Source: Trichoderma breve
Lineage: Eukaryota; Ascomycota; Sordariomycetes; Hypocreales; Hypocreaceae
DNA: 64,000 nt
Direction: 5' to 3'
Assembly (NCBI RefSeq): GCF_028502605.1
Contig: NC_079235.1
Location: 2,480,001-2,544,000, forward strand
The position numbers and the translations under genes are program-made. Shown piece by piece: positions 12,005 through 23,000 of the stretch. Positions within the stretch are counted from its first letter, which is position 1. The number at the start of each line of letters is the position of its first letter. Below the pieces are notes generated by a model that was not told the origin of the DNA, made no database searches, and worked only from the letters and a program-made list of their open reading frames with translations.

Positions 12005-13495
12005 TCATTGCCTCATCAGCTCCTGCAAATCCTTCATGCGGTAGTCAAGCACTGGGGTGACCCAGTCATCGTGCAGCAGTGAATAAGACTCCTTCTCGTT
12101 GTTCTTGGGCTTGCGCGGGTTCAAAGCCCAGTATCCGAAATCTCCATCAATGGACTTGAGATACTGGAGCAAATGTTTCCAGTAACGCGCATCACCGACA
12201 GTAGGGTCGTTTGGCGCTCCCAGCTCTCCAAACCAAACCGGCGCAATGTCCAAGTCAAGCAGATACGCCCAGTTGCGACGCATCGTCTTGACGAAAGACT
12301 TGTAGTTCCGCTGGGCAAATCGGCCCTGCCAGCTTCCCCAGCCAGACCACTTGTAGCCATGAGCAGAGTATACGAGCCGGTTCTCGACATCCAGTCGGAC
12401 CGGCCGGTCGAGAGCGCCCGAAACATCGTTGGCCGACTCGGTGCCTTCGACAATGATGAGCCAGTCAGACTTCATCTTGAGCAGGCGATTGCCGCATTTC
12501 TCTGCGGCGGCTGCCCACTTGGACCAGGGCATGGTTCCCCAGAGGCCACGGACCTCGTTGCGGAGATCAGCTCCAATGACCAGTGGATTATGCACGAATC
12601 GCTCCATGACCGACTCCCAATGCTGAATCCACTCCTCCTCTGTCTGCTTGACGCGGCAAAGCGGTCCGAGGTGGTCGTTGGCCCAACCGGCATCGCAAGG
12701 GTCCGCTCCACAGCACCAAGTTGCGCTGGTGATATGGTTGTTGATGATGACGGCAAGTCCAGCATCCGTCAGAGCTGTTGTCACGGCTTCAAACACGTCC
12801 ATGGCGCGAAGGCCCTCGAGGTCCGGGTTCGCAAGCACCAGCCGTGGCTCAAGAACCGGGTTCTTAATAACAAGCTCGTCTGAGTAGGGAAGCCTCACGC
12901 TGTTGAAACCCATCTTCTTGATGGTCTCGGCAATGACGCTTCGGTGCTGGATATCCAATCCGCCTGGGACGAACAGCTCATCACTGGCGCCGTACCAATT
13001 GATGGAAGAAAGCTTGAACCGATGGCCATTCTCGTCGACAATGTTCCGTCCCTGCGTCCTCAACGGCAGCTTGTAGCTCGATATCCATGTCCTCTCCAGA
13101 GGGGCCGGCAGGGGCTTCCGGCTGAAGAGAAGCGACTCTCGATCGGGCATCCACTTGGCATTGAGATCCTGCTCCCGGGCCCATAGAACGGTCAGGTAAA
13201 AGACGGCCGGAATCAGCAGCATGAGCATCGCCATCATGAATTTGGATCGCAGCCGGTACCCAAGCCCAAGCCAGAGCTTGCGAGGCGATGCCCTCCGCTT
13301 GTTCGCCCACGCCCGGCTAACATTTGCTTCGGGTGGAGTATACAGAGGCAGGCTCTCGTCAGAGCTGGAAGCGTCCTCATGGTCATCGCTTGATTGGCTC
13401 CAGTGAACATGGCGCTCGGGCTTGTCGGGCTGAGAGCCGTTGGCATCGTCGATATCGCCGCTGACTAAGGCAGCCGGAGCCCGCCTGTCCGCCAT
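12005..13495 (-). CDS. Membrane-anchored glycoside hydrolase family 5 (cellulase-like)
   Basis: Predicted beta-glycan hydrolase anchored as a type II membrane protein. It is a single exon of 496 residues from the ATG at 13495; the frame continues upstream to 13546 without a better start. Residues 1-85 are polar, acidic and probably cytosolic. Residues 86-106 (FMMAMLMLLIPAVFYLTVLWA, given here only as a hydrophobic span) form one membrane segment, and the catalytic domain follows from about 135. GH5 hallmarks are the acid/base in LRNEVRG (N313, E314), SAHGY (H379, Y381) and the nucleophile in WFGELG (E424). W456 in YWALNP fits the end of the barrel. Cysteines at 261, 262, 267 and 280 may form disulfides. 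Substrate is unknown: cellulose, beta-1,3-glucan or a glycolipid are possible. Confidence 0.9.
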   Translation of the reverse strand: MADRRAPAALVSGDIDDANGSQPDKPERHVHWSQSSDDHEDASSSDESLPLYTPPEANVSRAWANKRRASPRKLWLGLGYRLRSKFMMAMLMLLIPAVFYLTVLWAREQDLNAKWMPDRESLLFSRKPLPAPLERTWISSYKLPLRTQGRNIVDENGHRFKLSSINWYGASDELFVPGGLDIQHRSVIAETIKKMGFNSVRLPYSDELVIKNPVLEPRLVLANPDLEGLRAMDVFEAVTTALTDAGLAVIINNHITSATWCCGADPCDAGWANDHLGPLCRVKQTEEEWIQHWESVMERFVHNPLVIGADLRNEVRGLWGTMPWSKWAAAAEKCGNRLLKMKSDWLIIVEGTESANDVSGALDRPVRLDVENRLVYSAHGYKWSGWGSWQGRFAQRNYKSFVKTMRRNWAYLLDLDIAPVWFGELGAPNDPTVGDARYWKHLLQYLKSIDGDFGYWALNPRKPKNNEKESYSLLHDDWVTPVLDYRMKDLQELMRQ

Positions 13496-15443
13496 TTGAT
13501 TGCTTGTGTGGTACAAGAGGATTCCAAAGTGGTGCTTACACAGCACAGCGATGTGATTGGAAAAGAATAGCAGAGAGCTCCGAGGATCCCGTAGAGTGAG
13601 GCAGAACCAAATCGCCCTTTTCTATCGCTCGTGATGTGTGTCTCTGTTTGAGTATCCTTTTACCCTTATTTCTTTTTCTTTTTTTTTTAATCTCGTGTTG
13701 AACTGTGTGGCGGGGTGCATCAACCATACAACTATTCAAAGCATAGGTAGATGTCGCGTGCTCATATCCGTACCCAAAAGGCCTTCGGAATCGTCGGGCA
13801 GCCCCAAATCAAGTGAATGTCGAAAATCACCAAAGGCACACTTCAGGAGGATCAAAAAAGTGCGATGATCCCGTAGGCTATGCAAAAAGCGAGGGAATAG
13901 CTCCAGGTCAGTAACACACAGCCCAGCAACGAGGGAGCAAGGCAAAAAAGAGTCGAGGTTTGTCGTCCCGACAAGAAAAATAACAAAAAAAAGTCGCCGC
14001 CTTTATAAACAAAGCAAAACGGCAGAGTTAATTCCGTTCCTGTCACCGCATCTGGCCAATCGCACCTGCGAGGCCAAGGCCAAGGCCAAGGGCCGCTCCG
14101 GAGAACCCGGACACAAGTTGCTATTAGTTAGCCATGACCTCACCTTCGAACCAGAAAGCAAGCTCGCAACGTTCGAAAGCGCATCTTCGGCACTCTTCGC
14201 CTGTCCGATGGGAGAGCCAAGCCAAAAGTCGTCCCACCTCGGCAGGTACTTGTAAACACACCGCAATCTTGCCGCGGATACGCGTATCCATTGTTCAAAG
14301 AGTACATGCGCCCTGGCTTCGATGATCGACCTGGCGCGCCAATTGGCGAGACGCCCGCAATGTCTGTAAGCGGAAAGACAAAAATCACACGAGACATCCG
14401 CGCATCAACAAAACCAGCATCAATAACCACAACGACAGACGATGTTTTCATGAATATTGAAACGGATTTGAACTCTTGAATTAATTAATCCAGACACTCG
14501 TAATAAAGTATCCAGGCTTTTTGCTCGGTATACATACAAGGTATATACATAAAATACGCTGCGTAGCGACCATGTGCTTCGTGCTATGAGGTAGGCGACC
14601 GAATCTGCCGGTAACGGGTACCTAAGCTGCAAGCCTCCCCCACAGGCACTAGCACACTTTTTTTTCTTCTTCTCCTCTGCCGTCTCAGCTCCTGCACACA
14701 TCCGATCCGCCGCTTCCGGATGCGCCTTTAGTTCCCGCGTTCCGCATGCCATCATCTCTTTCTCCTGAGCTACTCGTGACACTTTACATAACAGGTTTGT
14801 TTACCAGAAGATGCTGCCAAAGAAATTCAACAGGCGCACGTGCAGATCCCTCGGGGATTTTTTGCTCCAGCCTCTAGCCATTAACGGGGGACTGCCTCGG
14901 AGATGTGAGGGCTGGATTCTCCAATCAGGATAAGAGAACCAGCCTCTTTCATCGTGAGCGTCCGCCCCCTTTTTTCTAAGGAGTGTATAAGAAAAGAAAG
15001 ATAAAAAAGAAATATGGTCCAATATGTACAAACAAATGATATGACCGTGGCGCCACGCTGTCCTGTGTCTTAGAGAGGGTGCCGTTCGACTGCAAGTAGA
15101 GACCTTTTGTGTCTCTAAATGGTCAATGGCTGAGGGATAGATAGAATTATAATAGAAAGGGTGTAAATGAGCGTCATCGACGCAACATCATGCCGCACCG
15201 TGAGATGCTGGACATGTGGCGTCACCTCCAGGGTATTGTTGTTGATTCCATGGCTAGCCGTGGAGCGGGTATCTAAGCATATGCTTCAAGTCGATTCGTT
15301 TGGCTGTGGGAGAGAGGTTGATCCCCTCCCCCTTCCTCCCCCTTTTCTTCTGACATGCCTCTTCTAATTTTTTTCGTTTCTGCTTCATTGCGAGCGGTTC
15401 GCTTCTTTGCTGCTTCTTGCTTCTCGAGCCGACGCTCGGCGAC
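13496..15443. other. Intergenic between the GH5 and 7-TM genes
   Basis: Upstream region of the GH5 gene and 3' flank of the 7-TM gene. It has T-rich tracts near 13665-13690 and an imperfect GGCCAA repeat near 14072-14090. Open frames of up to 120 codons were inspected; none has a domain or splice pattern worth calling. Confidence 0.55.
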
Positions 15444-17096
15444 TTATATGCGGTTCATGGCCAATGGGTTCATATCGCGGCCTTGCGGGGCGGCGTAGGT
15501 TTGCTGCGCATTCCACTCAGGCCGGGAGCCCTGTGGTGGCCGGGGGTTCGAGTAGGATCGCGCCGGTGCGTTGTATCTGGCTGTTTCGCCAAAGTAATCG
15601 GGGGCTTGATTGCCCGCTGCGGATTTCACTGGATCAAGTGGTGTTACCACGGCGCTCGTATCTCTGGAGAGCATCTCGTACGAACGTGTATCTTTCTGAT
15701 TATCATATCGGGCATCCACCGATACGAATTCCTTCTTTCTGCTATTGAAAGGAGACTTTACCAAATCAACCCAGCCGGTAAACATGGTCCATCGACCAAG
15801 GAGGAACAGGATCCAAATGCCGTTCAGCTAATGCGCCAACCAGGTCAGTAATCTAGAGAGTTAGGCGGTCAGGAGAACCTTGGTACTTACAGAAAGCAGA
15901 ACAAGCACGGCAGCTATTGTCGCTTCGCTGACGACTAGGGAGCCGGTATCGTCAAGACACTTTGTCTTGTCGCCCTGGGCTCCGATGAGGCAGACAATCC
16001 ACTTCTGAGCAACCTTGGGGTCATCGGCGATGGATTGAACGACGTTGTCCTGGAAGACGAAGATGACGGAGAAGAAGATGACATCGGCAATGATGATGAG
16101 GACAATGGCAATGCCTCGCCATTGGAGAGCAATAACTCGGCGGACTCGGCGGTAAGCCTGTCGTGGGGACATGGTGATGACACTGTTTGAGTAAGTTGGG
16201 AGGCTGGATCCTTCGGTCGACGCGGCGTTGTCGTTCAGAGAGGCGAGATAGACCTTGATGCAGTAGCCAAAAGTGGTGAATGTCGTCACGACAGTGATGC
16301 TGGCAAAGATGAGAAGCGGGATCCAAAAATCTGCCAAGCTGTTGTTGTGGTTGATATGACACGTTGCGCCGAACCGGAAGGAAACTCCACTGAAGACCAG
16401 AGCGAGGATGATGCCAATGGTAGGGATGCCCCAACCAGCGGCTTGGGCGAAAATCATAAAGTTGCGGCCCACAAGAACCTGCCAGCAGATCTGAAGGTGA
16501 AGGGAGAGGGAACGAAGGAATGCCCACATCACGGCGCACCAGCCTCCTAGGATCAACATGGCACCCGACGCTCCACAGACACTCAAAGTGTGCATGTCGT
16601 TCGGAGTGATGGCATCAAAGCACTGATCCGGCTCGGCCGCTAGCGGAATGACGAATCCCAACTGGAATCAGCGGTTAGCGACCAAGTCTCCCTTTGTGTA
16701 AACGACCGTCACTCCACCTACATTCATGATCAAGATACCCAGGGTAAAGCAGATGCTCAGGTAGTGACGGTTCGTCTTTTCCACTGGCAGTGTTGCCCAT
16801 GATACCAACAGGAAAACGCAGCAGATGACACTGACGGTTGCGATCCAGTTGGCCACGGTGCCGATTGTGGTGAAGCTGTCTGGGTAAACCCAGTCTGTCA
16901 TGGGACAGGGCAAGCAGCATTCAATGGTGCCCGAAATCTTCTGGCACAATCGGCCGCTGACATCTACATCTCAAGTCAACAGATCGATCCAACACCAGTC
17001 TTTGGGCGTCCATTTCTACTTACACCCTCCACCACCAAAAAGCGTCGAATCGATGAACGGAGCAGGGCAAAGGTTGATTCCTGTAACGTTGGCCAT
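15444..17096 (-). CDS. Seven-transmembrane receptor-like protein (frizzled/CAR-like)
   Basis: Putative G-protein-coupled or frizzled-like surface receptor. Exons 17096-17024, 16963-16722, 16661-15891 and 15827-15444 give 489 residues. The intron at 16721-16662 contains the branch sequence GCTAAC, and reading through it hits a stop, which supports the splice. The N-terminal 60 residues are outside and cysteine-rich (NLCPAPF, RLCQKISG, ECCLPCP). Seven hydrophobic spans follow, starting with WIATVSVICCVFLLVSWA and ending with the span that crosses the last splice junction (VLVLLS then LNGIWILFLL). Loop motifs include SLHLQICWQV after span 3. The C-tail of about 110 residues is polar, rich in Arg, Tyr and Pro, with KSPFNSRKKEF and SYSNPRPPQ. 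Topology is clear by eye; the subfamily is a judgement from the conserved Trp/Cys pattern, and ligand and G-protein coupling are unknown. Confidence 0.8.
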
Positions 17097-20000
17097 GATG
17101 GAAGATCGTGTCCGGCAACGGGGGCCTTGAATCGGGTCGAGAAAGGGTCGTTCGTTTAAGCTGTGCCCCTTGATGGGATTTCGTTGCTGATCGCCTTCCC
17201 AAGGTGCACTTTAAGGCGTAGTAGAGGTTATGGATAAACAGGTTGTCGTCGAGGTACAAAATCAAGGAGAGGGGGCGTCAATGAAAGAATGCGATACTAT
17301 GGGTATCGTGATGGCTTCGCGCAAAGTCGAACAGATACGTAGTCATATGACCCAATCGATCAGATAATTCGAAACACTCCAAGGTGGCGTAGGACAGTCG
17401 ATTGATGTGATGAATCCTCTGACTAGTCGGCGGGCGTGCGTTGATGAATAGTATAGCCGTCGTGATAGTATCACAGCATAGTGAAGCCAAGAAAGGAAGT
17501 TGTGTGTGGCGATATGTTACTCAAGAGAGTATAAGAGAGCGGTATTATCCAAGGGATAAGAAAAAGAAGAACAAATAGACAGGAATACAGAATGCCCAGA
17601 CCCAGACCACAGCAAAGACGACAGCATTCAGGCATGAATGCGAGGGCATGCGGGTCATAAAGTACTACTCGTACTTGGCTGAAGAGTCAGATGGACTTCG
17701 CAGAGCAGCTGCCAGGCAAGGAAACTAGTCTCGAATACAACGTTCAAGTCGACCAAGAGGCGGGCTGACCCCTGTACGTGCAGAATACCGGGGTCTCTCA
17801 TGTTCCTGGTAGGGTCGTGAGTTTTGTGGAGCTGCATGGGCTCCGAAAGCTGGACAGGGGCAGTACTTGTCGTCCGCACCGGAGCTTTGTCTTCTGAGAG
17901 GTCGCCAGCACATACTGTACTCCGGCCAACTGGACCACACAACCCTTGTGAGAGAGGGTACCTCCATAAGGTGATGAGATGCCACAGGGGCAGAGCAAGG
18001 CTTGTTTGGATTGCTGGGGCCTAGCCCAAGGAGAGGCTCCAATGGGGCTCTCTCCACTCGTCTCTGGGATGTTTCTTTGGCGAGATGCATTGTGGTCTCA
18101 AGGATCTCGCGGGCAAGTAGACTGCGGCTTGGAGCAGCTGTCCCTCACGATTGGAGGACTTGGCCGGGGGTCTTCTTGGTTACGGCCTTCTAGTCACAAT
18201 TATTTAGTGGCAATTAGTGGCAGTGTTGGTCAACTATCGGTAGCAGAGGCACTTGGCAGGGGTGTGTGAATTTGTCGACAAGAGGCAAACCAAGTTGCGC
18301 GCAGGCGCTTGGCGACTCCCAACGGCGGTCGCGCAATCTTCGAGAGCCCAGCCAGTAACGTGGGCATACGAGTACATATTCGGCTGCTGATAGTGCCGAG
18401 AGAGTGTGTTACCAGAATGGCAAATCAGCAAGCAGTGTCCGTGCTTGTGTTCTGTTAAATCATGCCTGCCCTTGGACGGTTCGAGCTGAATCCGCGCAGC
18501 CATGAAGCCCCAAAATCGACAATCGTAACAGAGATGTGACCCCTGAAGGTCGTTCCTGGCTTGTCCAAGTAGGCTCGTGGCGGTGGGGGCGTTCCCGGGC
18601 GAAAAGCTTGAGCTCGCCGGCGGCTTTCGTACGAGTCCCAGTAGTGGCATCTGTATGTACTGTATGTATGGAGTACTTGCATGCGACGCTGCTGGGTCAA
18701 ACACTTAAGGGGGCTGCCGGGCTGTCGTCCAGGGGCTTTTTTCCTCACTCGATCCCACACAGTACCCTCTGTCCTGAAGGCGAGCGGGGAGAGAAGCCTT
18801 GAGCTCCACCTGGGACTGCAGCTCGGCAGCCTTCTGATTCAGAACGGTTGAGAGAGCGAAGAAAGATCCAGGGTCAAGGGCACCAGGCGAACAATGTGGG
18901 TGGGGGTGAGAGAGCCAAAGGCACGGCACAGCACCCAAAATAGGCTATTAGGCCCGTGCTGAAGAAGACGATCTCATCTAGCTGCTTTTGGCGATGTAGG
19001 GGATTTGGGATAGCCGGCCGCTGTCACAGACGTGATTACGTCCTGTGGCGCTCGACTAACAGCTTATGGCACAAAGCTGGCACTAACGACGAGAGTAATT
19101 TGAGCTCGCGCAAGAGTCCCATCTCCATCGCGGAATACCTGTTCCAAAGTCAGTTAGATTTGGAGAGTGATGTGCATTTCTATCGAGCTTCTGATGCATG
19201 TGTGAAGAGCCAGCCTTTCCCTCCTGGGTATCTTAGTCGGCCAACCAACAGTCACTTACATCAAGGCGCCCCAGAATGACTATCAAGGGCTTCTTTCTCA
19301 GAAGAGCTACCCGAGAGAGAGATATATGAGAATCTTTCGGCCTGTTGACATGCCCCAACTGTGTACAGTACTTGGTCCCTGAGATATTGGGACCTAGTAG
19401 TATGCGTGGCTGCAAAGTCCAGCTAGTGTCTGACTCTTCCCATGGTGAGAAACGTAACTGGTGTTCATCCGCACATTTCGGTAGACGGATTCTGAAATAC
19501 AAGTATAATCTTCAAGAGGTTGCCTCACAGTGCATCCAGAAGGAAGCCGGAGTAAGACCAATTAGGCGAACCGTAACGTCGTACAGCAGGCGGCACCCAC
19601 CAAAGCTATGCGTCGTACATCGTAATGCGTATTATTAGGTAGCGCAATAGTCTATTGCCTCGATCAGTTCTGTCACAGTTATCAGCTAGTATTGGAGAAA
19701 TAGTTGAAAAGGTCAACGGTAATGCCTCCGTTCACCCTGTCAGCAGCCATCCCTCACAAGGTGAATCTAAGATTCTCACAATACTCGTGCCGATGCGGAA
19801 TACACTGCGCTGCCGACACGCTTATGCGCCCTCGAACCGAAAATCAGGAGTTCGTACCAGCGGCACAGGATGTAAGCAGGCCAATCTCATCAGTCATCAC
19901 GTCCGGTCAAGTTTCTGCTTGGCAAAGAGCCACACTGCTCAATAGCACAATCTGAATTAATATGCCAATGCATATACGAAAGGCTTCGCGGTCTAGATTC

Positions 20001-23000
20001 TTCGATCCTCGTGCGCCATTGGCCATTTGCTCAGCTTCGTCGCAGGACAAAAACCAGACCCAGTGTGACGAGCTCCTCCAGGGCGCACAATGCGTCCGTC
20101 TTCTCATGGTAGCGGGGGCGTGCAACTGAGCCGGCTTCTTCCCGCCCCTACATACATTAGGGCTGAGGGAGATACACCAAGCGCACATGGAAACCGCATG
20201 GTGCTGACAGGTACTCATACTTCCCGCGCCGGGCCACGCAAGCGGTACAGCATAAGCTTCAACGACAGCCGCACCATCGGGTCTGTTGTGAAGCCATCGC
20301 GAATGCCGGTGAATCGTGCCATGACGGATGGATGGCGCCTTGCTTTGCCTAGGGGGCTAATGGAGGGCATCGCAAGTCATAAACCACCTTGCCAATGACC
20401 GTTGGATGCTACCGAAGACTGTTGAGAAGCACGCAAGGCCGAGATGCTGGTCCATGCCATGGAGGTTGGTCTGCTCCTCCCCACCCAGCAGCATATGCAT
20501 GTGTGAGCCTGTGCAGAATGCCCGGAGTCTGGCGTCTTGTAAAATCCCGTAAATGGAGTGGGCCAGGCAAGCGATGCGATTTGTCGTCGCCAGAGCCAAG
20601 GGAGCGAGCCAAAGGAGCAGAGCCAACCGGTGGTGCCTGTTCCCTGAGATTATCGACTCTTGTGCATAGACTTACAGTAATTTGATCTCACCTGAACAGG
20701 CTGCGGGCGACCAGTCAGCAGTGAGAAGAGGCGAAATGGGAGAACACGAAGCGCCCAATCGAATCGAATCTGCCCAGTCATGGATCAATAGCACATACGA
20801 ACATACGAAGCACAGCTGGAGACGAAAGTCCTAGGGTTTCTAGGTTGTGAATGGTGAATTTGACGAGAGCAGCGCCAATCTCCGCCTATGGGAGACTCAG
20901 AAGCAGTTCCTGCCCTCTGACTGGCTGTTAAGCCGCCCTGGTTCCTTCCACCCAGGCCCATGCATTGGGGAGGGGTACGCAGAAGGAAAAAAAACTGAAC
21001 CTGGCATCGACATTTGCATTTGCATCAAAATACGCCCCAAAGCAAAATCTGGCCTCAATGCACGAGCAATTGAGAGAATTCATCTGGCTGGCTCTCATCC
21101 GGTCTCCCAAGCGAACACTGTGTTTTCTCTCCATCGCCTAGCCGACCCCGGTCTCTTTCCCGTGTCCTGCAAAGGACCATGCAGATGAGCCCAGCGCAAA
21201 CGAATAGGCGTCCAGCATCGCTTTTCAGCCTATAAACCAAGACGGGGCCATTCCAACAACTAAGCTTTCTTAGCCGGCTGCAAGGATGCACTCTTTATCG
21301 TCTCTCAGCGGATTATAGCTCTTACTGCAGACCAGCGCAAGTGCACTGTAGCCTACAAGCCAGGTGGTCTGCAAAGGCGACGATTGCAATTCCAAACATC
21401 CCTGCACAGAGCGGGGATGCAGCGCCCCAATCGTGGGGAGAACAGCCCACCGCATTCCACACAAGTACGGAGTACTCAGAATACAGTAGGTATCAATCCT
21501 CAATGTTTATGCTACTACCTGCTACAACAAGAACAGGTGGTATTAGTATGCCCAGGTTACGTTTCGGTATATGTATGCTAATCTGTCGGCACAGCTATAT
21601 CCCCGATTGTACGTTTGCATTTACCGCTTTCTACAAAGACGGGTCTCGTGATAAGCTACAAAGCCGCCAAGTCCGGTTGCAGGGTCTGGGTCTTGCGATC
21701 AACAGCATCTGAAGATGCATCGTCTTGATCTGTGTCATAGCTTTCTACATCTGTGGAGAAGAAGGACGGGCCACCTAGAGACAACTAATAACGACCTGCC
21801 TCACATGCAGGCTTGCAGACGGGCTATTGACGCCATTGACGACATCAGATATAACTAAAAGCGAGCGAACAATTCCTAAAGAGCCATACCCCGAAGGAAA
21901 ATGCGGAGGTAGATGCATATCTAGGCGAGAGGCACATGCCGCCCCCAAACAATTCAGTCACAACCTCGGCATGCTATGGTCCTCGAAGTGCCCGCTCTCT
22001 ACATGGTATTTCTTACAGAAACAGAGGTACGCGTACTGCAGTCGTCAAAGCAATCGATGAGAATCGATCTCGATGCCACCTGTGGACTCCAAATCAGTAG
22101 CCCGGGTGAGCAAGTAGTCACCCGCGGCCCTGAGCTCCAGAGTTGGCGGAGAGCAAATTGAGTACCGCTCTCTGAGCTCCGTGAGCGCAGTCATCGTGAA
22201 TCTCGCTTAGAGCATCTCATCTCCCGCGACGGCCCTACGAGTTATGTCGATCATTATGTGCTTTCCTCTAGCGCCAGTACAATTGTCAGATGAGGTCGTA
22301 CTCGTAGCAATCGAGTCTCCTCGGAACAAGCTTTACACTATGTAGAGACCAAGATCTTCACTGACCTTCAAAGGAAATACTAGTCATAAGCGGTGCCGTT
22401 AGGTGGTCATGCATCTGATCAAGCCACTATCTAGCAACCCCGCGATTTGGCATTTCAGGGACGATGCAACATGCTAGCCTCTAAGCGCTACTCACGACGA
22501 AATACTCTGATAAGCATACCTCCTGCGGCTTTACTGGAATGATGTACTCTTTCGATAATATCGTCTTTCGGATCTCCTTTAGCTATTGATAAGTTCCAAG
22601 GTTCAATGGCACCTCCTGGTCACCTGGAGCTAAATCGGTCACGGTCACTCAGAACAGAATACAAACCGCTTCACCGTTTCCGCTTCACGTATCAATTGGA
22701 CCCCAAGTTTTAATTCATCGACTCAGAAGCCAATTTTTAATGCGGCCAACCGGCCGTCGATCTCAACGTGGTCCTTGGTTTAGCCTCTGACGTGATTCGT
22801 CCAGTTTCAGCGCCAAACTTCTAGTCTCAAGCTACGGAGTACTAAGGTGTATTTGCGCTACGGGTTCCAGATTGTCGGCGACCAACAGACAAATACGACA
22901 CAAGTACAGTACGAGTACACACTTGATGTAATGGAAAGGACACCGTTACAGAGAATGGATCGCGGCATCGGGCTTTAGACGATGATCAACCCCAGTTTGA

